NCBI RefSeq assembly: GCF_008364825.1
Contig: NZ_VTTO01000003.1
Coordinates: forward strand, 434,001 to 498,000
Length of the DNA: 64,000 nucleotides
Direction: 5' to 3'
DNA from: Azospirillum sp. B21
GTDB lineage: Bacteria > Pseudomonadota > Alphaproteobacteria > Azospirillales > Azospirillaceae
The notes below the pieces were generated by a model, which saw only the letters and a list, made by a program, of their open reading frames with translations, was not told where the DNA came from and did no database searches. Below, in pieces: positions 33,934 through 43,605 of the stretch (its first letter is position 1; every line of letters starts with the position of its first letter). Both the position numbers and the translations under genes were made by a program.

Positions 33934-34757
33934 GCGGCATTTCCGTAGGGCGGCTGGGTGAAGCCGGCGGGGGAGAGGGTGAAGATCTCGCAGCCGTCCT
34001 CGGTGATGCCGATCTGGTGCTCGAACTGGGCCGACAGCGAGCGGTCGCGGGTGACCGTGGTCCAGCCGTCGGACAGGATCTTCACCTCGTGCCGGCCGGC
34101 GTTGATCATCGGCTCAACCGTGAAGACCATGCCGGGCCGCAGTTCCACGCCGGTGCCGGGCTTGCCGAAATGGTCCACATGCGGCGCGTCGTGGAAGACC
34201 TGCCCGATGCCGTGCCCGCCGAAGTCGCGGACGACGGAACAGCGCGCGGCCTCCGCCATGGTCTGGATGGCATGGCCGATGTCGCCCAGATGGTTGCCGG
34301 GCTTGGCCTGGGCGATGCCGGCCATCATGCAGCGCCAGGTCAGGTCGACCAGTTTGCGCGCCTTGACGCCGATCTTCTCGCCGACGAAATACATGCGGCT
34401 GCTGTCGCCGTACCAGCCGTCCAGGATCACGGTGACGTCGATGTTGACGATGTCGCCTTCGACCAGCTTTTTGTCGTCGCTGGGGATGCCATGGTTGACG
34501 ACATGGTTGGGCGAGATGCAGCTGCATGCCGGATAGCCATGATAGCCGAGCGTCGCCGGAATGCCGCCCCGGTCGCGCTGGAACTCCTCGATCAGCTTGT
34601 CGAGCCGGCCGGTGCTGACGCCCGGCACCACGAAGGGCGTGATGTAATCCAGCGTCTCCGCAGCCAGCCGTCCGGCCTTTCGCAGCGCCGCAAAGCCTTC
34701 CGGGCCATGCAGGACGATTCGCTTGCCTTCCTTGTCCATCAGACCGTCATCCGTCAC
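33930..34757 (-). CDS. map: Methionine aminopeptidase, type I
   Basis: A 275-residue Map that removes N-terminal methionine from new proteins. Metal ligands are seen as Asp in NIDVTVILDGWYGDSS, His in GHGIGQVFHD, Glu in FTVEPMINAG and Glu in HQIGITEDGCEI. Its size is typical of type I without an N-terminal zinc domain. The start is GTG 34757, with an AGAGGA site; ATG 34739 is a second option. It heads a coupled map-nudix-cupin operon. Confidence 0.95.
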   Translation of the reverse strand: MTDDGLMDKEGKRIVLHGPEGFAALRKAGRLAAETLDYITPFVVPGVSTGRLDKLIEEFQRDRGGIPATLGYHGYPACSCISPNHVVNHGIPSDDKKLVEGDIVNIDVTVILDGWYGDSSRMYFVGEKIGVKARKLVDLTWRCMMAGIAQAKPGNHLGDIGHAIQTMAEAARCSVVRDFGGHGIGQVFHDAPHVDHFGKPGTGVELRPGMVFTVEPMINAGRHEVKILSDGWTTVTRDRSLSAQFEHQIGITEDGCEIFTLSPAGFTQPPYGNAA

Positions 34758-34944
34758 TTAAATCCTCTTTTCCTCTTCGAAACCCCTCTCCCGCCCTGGG
34801 AGATGGACCTGCTCAAAACCGCGCAACAAGCTATCATGCCCCCGGTCTGAAAAAAGCCCCTGCATTCCACCCCTGCAAACGTAGGATTCAGCGGAACGGC
34901 TTGCTATATGTGGCGGGCCTTATCCCCATCGGACTACCAGACCT

Positions 34945-36393
34945 TTGGCGAAGCCCACCACCCGATTTGTCTGCCAGGCTTGCGGCGCCTCCTTCCCCAA
35001 ATGGGCGGGCAAGTGCGACGCTTGCGGCGAATGGAACAGCCTCGTCGAAGAGGCGGCGCCCGACAGCGCGCCCAAGGGGCTGGGATCGGCCCGCGGTCGC
35101 CGCATCGACTTCGTCGGCCTTCAGGGCAGCAGCGAGGCACCGCCGCGGCGCATGACCGGCATTGCCGAGTTCGACCGCGTGTGCGGCGGCGGGCTGGTTC
35201 CCGGCTCGGCCATTCTGATCGGCGGCGATCCCGGCATCGGCAAATCGACCCTTCTGCTCCAGGCCATGGCCCGGCTGTCGCAGGACCACCGCTGCGCCTA
35301 TGTCTCCGGCGAGGAGGCGGTGGACCAAGTGCGGCTGCGCGCCCAGCGTCTGGGTTGCGCGTCGGCTCCGGTGGATCTGGCATCTGCCACCAGCGTGCGC
35401 GACATCGTCGCCTCGCTGGACGACGCCAAGGGTCCGGAGGTGATCGTCATCGATTCGATCCAGACCATGTATATGGACAATCTGGACAGCGCCCCCGGCA
35501 CCGTCGCCCAGGTCCGCGCCAGCGCGCAGGAGCTGATCCGCGTCGCCAAGCGGCGCGGCGTCGTCCTTCTGCTGGTCGGCCATGTGACCAAGGAAGGCAT
35601 GATCGCCGGTCCCCGCGTGCTGGAGCACATGGTGGACACGGTGCTCTATTTCGAAGGCGAGCGCGGTCACCAGTTCCGCATCCTGCGCGCGGTGAAGAAC
35701 CGCTTCGGCCCGACCGACGAGATCGGCGTGTTCGAGATGGGCGACGGCGGTCTCGGTGAGGTCGCCAACCCGTCCGCCCTGTTCCTGGCCGAACGGCGCG
35801 GCGACGTGTCGGGCGCCGCGGTCTTCGCCGGGATGGAGGGCACGCGCCCCGTCCTGGTCGAGGTCCAGGCGCTGGTCGCCCCGTCGCCGCTCGGCACGCC
35901 GCGCCGCGCGGTGGTCGGCTGGGACTCGGCGCGGCTCGCCATGGTGCTGGCGGTGCTGGAGGCGCGTTGCGGCGTGCAGATCGGCGCCAACGACGTTTAT
36001 CTGAATGTGGCCGGCGGACTTCGCATCACCGAACCGGCCGCCGACCTCGCGGTTGCCGCCGCACTCGTCTCGTCGCTGACCGGGGAGCCGGTTCCGGCCG
36101 ACGCGGTGGTGTTCGGGGAGATCGGCCTGTCCGGCGAGGTCCGCGCCGTCGGCCAGAGCGACACGCGTCTGAAGGAGGCGGCGAAGCTCGGCTTCTCCTC
36201 CGCCATCTTCCCGGCGCGACGGACCGGCAAGAAGGGCAGCCGCGGCGACAACGGCCTCAAGACGGTCGAACTCCAGCAGTTGGGCGAGTTGATGCCGCTG
36301 TTCCAGGCGCAGGGCTCCTCCGGCAGGCCGCCCTCCCGCCGACCACACGACGACAACGACACGCGCCGCTGGCGCGACGACGAATTCATCTGA
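34945..36393 (+). CDS. radA: DNA repair protein RadA
   Basis: RadA, 482 residues, a RecA-related ATPase that helps branch migration in recombination. It starts with a zinc finger (CQACGASFPKWAGKCDACGEW, seen as CQACG and CDACG), then P-loop GGDPGIGKST, the KNRFG motif in VKNRFGPTDE, and a C-terminal Lon-like domain (VYLNVAGGLRITEPAADLAVA). The start seems to be TTG or ATG near 34945, with the zinc finger right after. It is followed by cvpA and purF. Confidence 0.95.
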   Translation: MAKPTTRFVCQACGASFPKWAGKCDACGEWNSLVEEAAPDSAPKGLGSARGRRIDFVGLQGSSEAPPRRMTGIAEFDRVCGGGLVPGSAILIGGDPGIGKSTLLLQAMARLSQDHRCAYVSGEEAVDQVRLRAQRLGCASAPVDLASATSVRDIVASLDDAKGPEVIVIDSIQTMYMDNLDSAPGTVAQVRASAQELIRVAKRRGVVLLLVGHVTKEGMIAGPRVLEHMVDTVLYFEGERGHQFRILRAVKNRFGPTDEIGVFEMGDGGLGEVANPSALFLAERRGDVSGAAVFAGMEGTRPVLVEVQALVAPSPLGTPRRAVVGWDSARLAMVLAVLEARCGVQIGANDVYLNVAGGLRITEPAADLAVAAALVSSLTGEPVPADAVVFGEIGLSGEVRAVGQSDTRLKEAAKLGFSSAIFPARRTGKKGSRGDNGLKTVELQQLGELMPLFQAQGSSGRPPSRRPHDDNDTRRWRDDEFI

Positions 36394-36420
36394 CCGCACT
36401 CTCATTATCGGCACAGGGCA

Positions 36421-37110
36421 ATGGACAACCTTCCCGTCAATCCGGTGGACATCGTCGTCATCGCCGTCCTGCTTCTGTCGGCGCTGCTCGCCTTCAGCCG
36501 CGGCATGGTGGCCGAAGTGGTGTCGGTCGCCGCCTGGGCCGGCGCTGCGGTGATCACGCTCTACGCGCTGCCCCATGTCCTTCCCTATGCACAGATCTAT
36601 ATCCGGTTCGAGATGCTGGCCTACGCCGCTTCCGCGGTCGGGGTGTTCATCATCGCGCTGATCGTGCTGTCCCTGCTGGGCCGCAGCCTGTCGCGCGGGG
36701 TGCAGGCTTCGGCCCTGTCGGCGCTGGACCGCACGCTGGGCTTCGTCTTCGGCCTGGTGAAGGGCGGGGTACTGGTGTCGATCGCCTACCTGTTCTTCCT
36801 GTGGCTGGTGCCCAATCCGGCGGAACAGCCGGCCTGGCTGCAGGAGGCGAAGACCCGCCCGTTCCTGACGATGGGGGCGGAGACGCTCTACGGCTTCGTT
36901 CCGGAGAATCTGCGAAAGGAAGGGCTCGGCCAGATGGACATGGCGCGCGACCGCGCACGTCAGGCGATGGAGGCCAAGCAGGCGCTCGACCGCCTGTCGA
37001 CGCCGGTACCCAGCCCCGCGAAGACCGGGGGTGCACCGGCACCCGATACCGGTTATAAGGACCGCGACCGCGCCGACCTTGAAAGGCTGATGCAGAACAA
37101 CGCCCGCTGA
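36421..37110 (+). CDS. cvpA: CvpA family membrane protein
   Basis: A 229-residue protein with the CvpA domain (PF02674). It has LPVNPVDIVVIAVLLLSALLAFSRG at the start and about four transmembrane helices in the first 150 residues (for example AYAASAVGVFIIALIVLSLL and GLVKGGVLVSIAYLFFLWLV). The rest is a charged helical tail. CvpA is linked to colicin V export and to envelope stability in other bacteria. It sits between radA and purF, the cvpA-purF order being widely conserved. Confidence 0.9.
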   Translation: MDNLPVNPVDIVVIAVLLLSALLAFSRGMVAEVVSVAAWAGAAVITLYALPHVLPYAQIYIRFEMLAYAASAVGVFIIALIVLSLLGRSLSRGVQASALSALDRTLGFVFGLVKGGVLVSIAYLFFLWLVPNPAEQPAWLQEAKTRPFLTMGAETLYGFVPENLRKEGLGQMDMARDRARQAMEAKQALDRLSTPVPSPAKTGGAPAPDTGYKDRDRADLERLMQNNAR

Positions 37111-37213
37111 GCTTGACCGCTCGGTTTCGGCGCTTTCGACGTTTGTGGACCGTTTTCTCGTTGCATGTGCTGACGCGCGCCGACGGCGCCTCTTGGACGA
37201 AGGACTTCTGGTG

Positions 37214-38662
37214 ATGCTGACGACGCATCCGTTCGACGACGACAAGCTGCGCGAAGAGTGCGGCGTGTTCGGCATCTACGGCAACCCGCAGGCGGGCGCC
37301 ATCACGGCGCTGGGCCTGCATGCCCTGCAGCACCGCGGGCAGGAGGCGGCGGGCATCGTCAGCTTCGACGGCGGCCGCTTCCACCTGCAGCACACGCTGG
37401 GCCTGGTCGGCGACCATTTCAGCTCCGAGGCGATCATCGCCAAGCTGAAGGGCGCCAGCGCCATCGGCCATGTGCGCTACGCCACCACCGGCGACACCTC
37501 GATCCGCAACGTCCAGCCGCTCTATGCCGATTTCGAGTTCGGCGGCTTTGCGCTGGCCCACAACGGCAACCTGACCAACGCGCAGACCCTGCGCCGCCAG
37601 CTGGTCCGCCGCGGCTGCCTGTTCCAGTCCTCCACCGACACCGAGGTGATCGTCCACCTGATGGCGACCGCCCGCGGCGGCTCGCCGGTGGATCGCCTGA
37701 TCGAGGCGGTCCGGCAGGTCGAAGGCGCCTTCTCCCTGGTGGCGCTGACCTCCAAGGAGGTGATCGGCGTGCGTGACGCTCTCGGCGTTCGTCCGCTGGT
37801 GCTGGGCCGGCTGGGCGACACCCACATCCTGGCGAGCGAGACCTGCGCCTTCGACATCGTCGGTGCCGAATATGTCCGCGACGTCGAGCCGGGCGAGATG
37901 ATCGTCATCGACGCCGGTGGCGTGCACAGCCTGCGCCCGTTCCAGCCGCAGCAGCGCCGCCTGTGCATCTTCGAATACATCTACTTCGCCCGTCCCGACA
38001 GTGTGATGGAAGGCACCTCCGTCTACGAGGCGCGCCAGCGCATCGGCCGTGAGCTGGCCCGCGAGGCCGGCGTTCCCGCCGACGTGATCGTGCCGGTGCC
38101 CGACAGCGGCGTGCCCGCGGCGCTGGGCTATGCCCAGGAAGCCGGCGTGCCATTCGATCTCGGCATCATCCGCAACCATTATGTTGGCCGCACCTTCATC
38201 GAGCCGACCGACCAGATCCGCCATCTGGGCGTGAAGCTGAAGCACAACGCCAACCGCGCGATGATCGAAGGCAAGCGCGTCGTGCTGGTGGACGACTCGA
38301 TCGTCCGCGGCACCACGTCGAAGAAGATCGTCGAGATGGTGCGTGCCGCCGGTGCCGCCGAGGTGCACATGCGCATCTCCAGCCCGCCGACCTCGCACCC
38401 ATGCTTCTACGGCATCGACACGCCGGAACAGGGAAAGCTGCTGGCCCACCGCATGACGGTGGAGCAGATGCGCGACTTCATCCAGGCCGACAGCCTCGCT
38501 TTCATCTCGCTCGACGGCCTCTATCGGGCGATGGGCGAGGAGAAGCGCGATCCGGCCAACCTCGGCTACTGCGATGCCTGCTTCACCGGCGATTACCCGA
38601 TCCCGCTGACCGACGCGCTGGAAAATCCGCCCGTCGAGGCGAACGTCGCCGTCCGCGCCTGA
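37214..38662 (+). CDS. purF: Amidophosphoribosyltransferase
   Basis: PurF, 482 residues, which makes 5-phosphoribosylamine from PRPP and glutamine, the first committed step of purine synthesis. A 15-residue propeptide precedes CGVFGIYG, whose Cys is the catalytic nucleophile after cleavage. The PRPP loop VVLVDDSIVRGTTSKKIVEM is present. Cysteines in LCIFEYIYFARP, HPCFYGIDTP and GYCDACF match the four 4Fe-4S ligands of the Bacillus type. ATG 37214 is preferred over upstream GTG 37145, which would add a non-conserved leader. It ends at a terminator. Confidence 0.96.
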   Translation: MLTTHPFDDDKLREECGVFGIYGNPQAGAITALGLHALQHRGQEAAGIVSFDGGRFHLQHTLGLVGDHFSSEAIIAKLKGASAIGHVRYATTGDTSIRNVQPLYADFEFGGFALAHNGNLTNAQTLRRQLVRRGCLFQSSTDTEVIVHLMATARGGSPVDRLIEAVRQVEGAFSLVALTSKEVIGVRDALGVRPLVLGRLGDTHILASETCAFDIVGAEYVRDVEPGEMIVIDAGGVHSLRPFQPQQRRLCIFEYIYFARPDSVMEGTSVYEARQRIGRELAREAGVPADVIVPVPDSGVPAALGYAQEAGVPFDLGIIRNHYVGRTFIEPTDQIRHLGVKLKHNANRAMIEGKRVVLVDDSIVRGTTSKKIVEMVRAAGAAEVHMRISSPPTSHPCFYGIDTPEQGKLLAHRMTVEQMRDFIQADSLAFISLDGLYRAMGEEKRDPANLGYCDACFTGDYPIPLTDALENPPVEANVAVRA

Positions 38663-38666
38663 TCCC

Positions 38667-38699
38667 AAAACCCTCCTCCCGCAACGGGGGAGGGTTTTT
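38667..38699. terminator. Rho-independent terminator after purF
   Basis: CCCTCCTCCC pairs with GGGGGAGGG around GCAAC, flanked by AAAA upstream and TTTTT downstream. It begins five bases past the purF stop codon and is also a member of the CCCTC palindrome family. Confidence 0.88.
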
Positions 38700-38741
38700 C
38701 GTATGTGAACGAACAATAAACCCAGGAAACGAGTCTCCACC

Positions 38742-39449
38742 ATGTCCCGTCTTTCCGGCCGCATCGCCCTCGTCACCGGCGCATCGCGCGGCATCGGCGC
38801 CGCCGTCGCCAAGCGCTTTGCCGCCGAAGGCGCCCATCTGGTCCTGGTCGCCCGCACCGTCGGCGGGCTGGAGGAGACCGACGACGCCATCCAGAAGATC
38901 TCCGGCCAGTCGGCGACCCTGGTGCCGATGGACCTGCGCGACTACGACAAGATCGACCAGCTTGGCCACGCGCTGTATGAGCGATTCGGCAAGCTGGACG
39001 TGGTCGTCGGCAATGCCGGCGCGCTGGAGGCTCTCGGCCCCGTCGCACAGTACGACCCGAAGCTGTGGTCGCGGGTGATGGACCTGAACGTGACGGCGAA
39101 CTATCGCCTGATCCGCTCGATGGATCCGCTGCTGCGCGCATCCGGTACGGGGCGCGCCATCTTCGTCACCTCGGCCGCCGCCAAGGCCCCGCAACATTAT
39201 TGGATGCCCTACGGCGCCAGCAAGGCGGCGCTGGAGATGATCGTGAAGACCTATGCGATGGAAGTCGCCGGCTCCAGCGTGCGCGTCAACCTGATCGATC
39301 CGGGCGTGGTCGCGACCAAGCTGCGCACCCAGGCCTTCCCCGGCGAGGATCCGAAGAAGATCACCCAGCCGGAACAGGTGACCGAGCGATTCGTGGAACT
39401 GGCCGAAGCCGCCTGCACGAAGCACGGCGAACTGGTTCTGGCGCAGTAA
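38742..39449 (+). CDS. SDR family NAD(P)-dependent oxidoreductase
   Basis: A 235-residue classical short-chain dehydrogenase. The cofactor loop is GASRGIGAAVA, NNAG is replaced by GNAGALEAL, and the catalytic residues are complete: Ser in FVTSAAAKA and YGASK with Tyr and Lys. VNLIDPGVVATKLRTQAFPGED is also typical. It resembles YciK-type proteins of unknown substrate. Location after purF is common in alphaproteobacteria, but the terminator suggests a separate transcript. ATG 38742. Confidence 0.9.
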   Translation: MSRLSGRIALVTGASRGIGAAVAKRFAAEGAHLVLVARTVGGLEETDDAIQKISGQSATLVPMDLRDYDKIDQLGHALYERFGKLDVVVGNAGALEALGPVAQYDPKLWSRVMDLNVTANYRLIRSMDPLLRASGTGRAIFVTSAAAKAPQHYWMPYGASKAALEMIVKTYAMEVAGSSVRVNLIDPGVVATKLRTQAFPGEDPKKITQPEQVTERFVELAEAACTKHGELVLAQ

Positions 39450-39560
39450 CCGGCCCCTACTTGGCGTCCCAGGACCTTCCTCCCGATCCTTCCCCGTGGC
39501 CGGCAGACGCCGGGCGGGGAAGGGCGGATGGAAATGAAGGCGCGTTCCGACCTGCCGCCT

Positions 39561-39704
39561 TTACAGGGTGAAGATCGCCAGCAGAACCAGCACCGCGATC
39601 ACGCCCGCGATGCTGTACTTCATGAATTTGGTGAAGGCGATCCAGGTCGCCTGATGGGTACGTACGGTCTCTTCACTGACCGGATTGGGACTTACGGCCG
39701 CCAT
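39561..39704 (-). CDS. aa3-type cytochrome c oxidase subunit IV
   Basis: A 47-residue single-pass membrane protein (MAAVSPNPVSEETVRTHQAT, then WIAFTKFMKYSIAGVIAVLVLLAIFTL). This matches the small bacterial aa3 oxidase subunit IV (PF07835), whose soluble start and single helix pack against subunits I and III. It is not essential for activity in Paracoccus or Rhodobacter. No other oxidase gene is nearby. ATG 39704 is preferred; 21 in-frame codons upstream are not family-like. Confidence 0.88.
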   Translation of the reverse strand: MAAVSPNPVSEETVRTHQATWIAFTKFMKYSIAGVIAVLVLLAIFTL

Positions 39705-39828
39705 ATCGATCAACCCTCCAACAGTTTCTTTTGCCCGCAATTCTGACGCAGGCGTACGGAAACGCAACAGATTCCGAGTGGAACCGTCAACTATGCCGGA
39801 AGGGTAGGAGCCGGAAGGGAGAACCCGC

Positions 39829-40482
39829 CTAAAGCGGCGGGTTGAGAATCGTCGGCAGTTCAGGCACCGGACCGTCGATCCGCACCAGATCGCCGTCGAC
39901 GCGGGCGCGACCCTCAGCGATCAGGCGGACGGCATGGGGATAAAGCTTGTGCTCCGCCTCCAGCACCCGATCGGCCAGACGCTGGGCATCATCGCCGGGC
40001 AGAACCGGAACGGCGGCCTGCGCGATGATCGGACCATCGTCCATCGCAGGGCGGACATGATGGACGGTGCAGCCATGGAAACGGACGCCGGTGGCCAGCG
40101 CCCGTTCATGGGTGTCCAGCCCCTTGAAGGAGGGCAGAAGGGACGGGTGGATGTTGATGAGCGCATCCTGCCAGCGCCCGACGAACCAGGGCGACAGCAG
40201 CCGCATGAAGCCGGCGAGACAGACCAGCTCGACGCCGGCCTCCCGCAGCCGGGCATCCATTGCCGCCTCGAAGGCCGGCTTGTCGCCGGGATAGTCGCGG
40301 TGGCTGACCACCGCGGTGGCGATCCCAGCCGCGGAGGCCCGTTCCAGGCCGAAGGCATCGGCCTTGTTGGACAGCACCAGCGCGATCTCGGCCGGGAAAT
40401 CCGGCGCGGCGCAGGCGTCGATCAACGCCTGCAGATTGCTGCCGCGCCCCGAGATCAGGACGCCGAGCTTCAACTTGCTCAT
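39829..40482 (-). CDS. purN: Phosphoribosylglycinamide formyltransferase
   Basis: PurN, 217 residues, which transfers formyl from 10-formyltetrahydrofolate to glycinamide ribonucleotide. It has LGVLISGRGSNLQALIDAC (phosphate loop), INIHPSLLPSFKGLDTH with the catalytic Asn and His, and VRPAMDDGPIIAQA with the catalytic Asp. Length is normal. It lies 36 bases after purM on the minus strand, forming the common purMN operon. Its products act beside PurM in the same pathway. Confidence 0.96.
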   Translation of the reverse strand: MSKLKLGVLISGRGSNLQALIDACAAPDFPAEIALVLSNKADAFGLERASAAGIATAVVSHRDYPGDKPAFEAAMDARLREAGVELVCLAGFMRLLSPWFVGRWQDALINIHPSLLPSFKGLDTHERALATGVRFHGCTVHHVRPAMDDGPIIAQAAVPVLPGDDAQRLADRVLEAEHKLYPHAVRLIAEGRARVDGDLVRIDGPVPELPTILNPPL

Positions 40483-40518
40483 CGAACTATCCTTGGGAAC
40501 GATTCCCGGGGGCGTTCC

Positions 40519-41580
<1,062 letters not shown>

Positions 41581-41677
41581 GTTATAGGACTGGGTGCTGA
41601 TGGTATCCTCGCTTGGGCTGAGCTATATACCGGGCCTTGGGCTCGGGCCGAACATACTCGAATCGGAAGGCTTTGCA

Positions 41678-43048
41678 ATGCTCCACCGCCGCCGCGCGCC
41701 GCTCCTCGCCGGTCTTGCTGCCATGTCCACCGCTCTGGTCCTGACCATGACCGGGCCGGCGGGTGCGCAGACCGGCTCCCCGCCGCCGGCCGCCGCCACT
41801 TCTGCCGCCATGCCGTCCGCCGCGGATCCCTTCGCGGTGTCGGGCGTCCGGGTCGACATCAACGGCAGCAACCCGACCACGGTCCGCGACCAGGCGATCC
41901 GCGAGGCGCAGGCCAAGGCCTGGGCGGAGCTGTACCGCCGCCTCGTCCCCGGCGGCACCCCGCCGCGCCTGTCGGACAATGAGATCGCCAGGATGGTTCA
42001 GGGCTTCGAGATCGATGAGGAAAAGGTGTCGGCCAGCCGCTATGTCGGCGCCATCACCGTGCGGTTCCGCCCCAATGCGGTGCGCGACGCACTCGGCCAG
42101 AGCGGCGGCGCCACCCAGTATGTCGAGCCGCCGTCGCGTCCCTTCGTCATCCTGCCGGTGACCCAGACCGAAGGGCGCACCATCCTGTGGCAGGACCGCA
42201 CCCCCTGGCGTGCGGCGTGGGAGGCGCGGCAACCCGCCGCATCCCTGGTGCCGCTGGTGGTGCCGGACGGTGAGTTGACCGACGCCCAGGCGATCAGCGG
42301 CGAGGACGCCGTCGCCGGCAATGCCGAGGCGCTCGCCCGCATCGCCCAGGCCTACAAGGCCGGCGGAGTCGTGGTCGCCCGCACCGATCTGCCGGCCAAC
42401 GGCCCGGATCCGGCGCGCGGCATGACGGTCGATCTCACGCGCTATGGGCTGGACGGCACGCGCGACAATCAGGTCGTGCAGGTGAAGGGCGGCAGCAGCG
42501 CCGACGACGTGCTGAACCGCGCGGTCGCCGCGGTCGGCACCCAGCTGGACGAGTCCTGGCGGCGCGAGCACACCACGGCGACCGGTCCGGAGCATAACAC
42601 TCTGGTCCGCATTCCGCTGTCGGCGGTGAACGACTGGGTGGAGACGCGCAAGCGCCTTTCCTCCGTCAATGCGGTGACGCGGACCAACCTCATGTCGATC
42701 AGCCGCAGCGAGGCGCTGATCACCCTGACCCATCGCGGCGATCCGGACCAGCTGACCCAGGCGCTTGCCCGCCAGGATCTGGGCCTTGCACGCACGGCCG
42801 CGGCCGCTCCCGCCGCCTATCCCGGTGCGCCGCTGCCGGTTCCCTCCGCCGACTGGCAGCTGACGCTGCTGCCGCGCGGGTCGGGCGCCGCGTCGGCCGG
42901 GGCCGTTCCGTCCTCCGCTTCGCCGGCAGCTTCCCCGATCCAGGCCTCGCCGATGTCGCTGGCACCATCGGCGCCGCTCGATGCCGGCGGCACGCTGGGC
43001 GCTCCGCCGCGCAATCTGGGAACGCTGCCGGCCAAGAGCGCGCCGTGA
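41678..43048 (+). CDS. DUF2066 family exported protein
   Basis: A 456-residue protein with a signal peptide (RRRAPLLAGLAAMSTALVLTMTGPAGAQ, cut after GAQ). Residues about 45-300 match DUF2066 (PF09839): VRVDINGSNPTTVRDQAIREAQAKAWAEL and IDEEKVSASRYVGAITVRFRP. The rest is a Pro/Ala-rich tail. The function is unknown. Start ATG 41678 has a GGAAGG site; upstream in-frame codons are not coding-like. It ends in a GTGA overlap with the next gene, so it heads a coupled operon leading to hdaA. Confidence 0.85.
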   Translation: MLHRRRAPLLAGLAAMSTALVLTMTGPAGAQTGSPPPAAATSAAMPSAADPFAVSGVRVDINGSNPTTVRDQAIREAQAKAWAELYRRLVPGGTPPRLSDNEIARMVQGFEIDEEKVSASRYVGAITVRFRPNAVRDALGQSGGATQYVEPPSRPFVILPVTQTEGRTILWQDRTPWRAAWEARQPAASLVPLVVPDGELTDAQAISGEDAVAGNAEALARIAQAYKAGGVVVARTDLPANGPDPARGMTVDLTRYGLDGTRDNQVVQVKGGSSADDVLNRAVAAVGTQLDESWRREHTTATGPEHNTLVRIPLSAVNDWVETRKRLSSVNAVTRTNLMSISRSEALITLTHRGDPDQLTQALARQDLGLARTAAAAPAAYPGAPLPVPSADWQLTLLPRGSGAASAGAVPSSASPAASPIQASPMSLAPSAPLDAGGTLGAPPRNLGTLPAKSAP

Positions 43049-43605
43049 GCGTTCCGAACATCATCACCTTCCTGCGCATCGTGGCGGTTCCGGCCGCGAT
43101 GTACATGATCCTGACCGGCAAGATGGAGTGGGCCTTTGCCCTCTTCGTCGCCGCCGGCCTGTCCGATGCGCTGGACGGCGCCATCGCCCGCATGTTCAGG
43201 GCGCGTACGGTGCTGGGCGGCTACCTCGATCCGCTTGCCGACAAGGCGCTGATCGTCGGCGTGTACGTGGCGCTGGCCTGGGTCGGGTCGATCCCGCTCT
43301 GGCTGGCGATGATGGTGATCTTCCGCGACATCATGATCATCGGCGGCGTCATCCTGCTGTTCACGCTGAAGGAGACGCTGGCGATGCAGCCGCTCTACAT
43401 CAGCAAGGTGAACACGGTGGTGCAGATCGCGCTTGCCGCCGCGGTGCTGGCCCCACCGGCACTGGGCCTGCCGGAAATCCATCTGTACGGGTGGGAGCTG
43501 GTCGATGTGCTGGTGTACGCCTGCACGGTGACCACCGTGCTGTCCGGCCTGCTGTACGCGCGGCGCGGTGCCCTGCTGTTCAACCGGCTCGGCGGCGTTC
43601 CGTGA
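43045..43605 (+). CDS. CDP-alcohol phosphatidyltransferase family protein
   Basis: A 186-residue membrane enzyme. The CDP-OH-P signature is intact: DALDGAIARMF, then VLGGYLDPLADK, covering D-G-x2-A-R-x8-G-x3-D-x3-D. It therefore moves a phosphoalcohol from a CDP-linked donor, most likely in phosphatidylglycerophosphate or cardiolipin formation, but the acceptor is not certain. About five to six hydrophobic segments fit the family. Start GTG 43045 overlaps the DUF2066 stop (GTGA), and its stop overlaps the next start the same way. Confidence 0.87.
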   Translation: MSVPNIITFLRIVAVPAAMYMILTGKMEWAFALFVAAGLSDALDGAIARMFRARTVLGGYLDPLADKALIVGVYVALAWVGSIPLWLAMMVIFRDIMIIGGVILLFTLKETLAMQPLYISKVNTVVQIALAAAVLAPPALGLPEIHLYGWELVDVLVYACTVTTVLSGLLYARRGALLFNRLGGVP

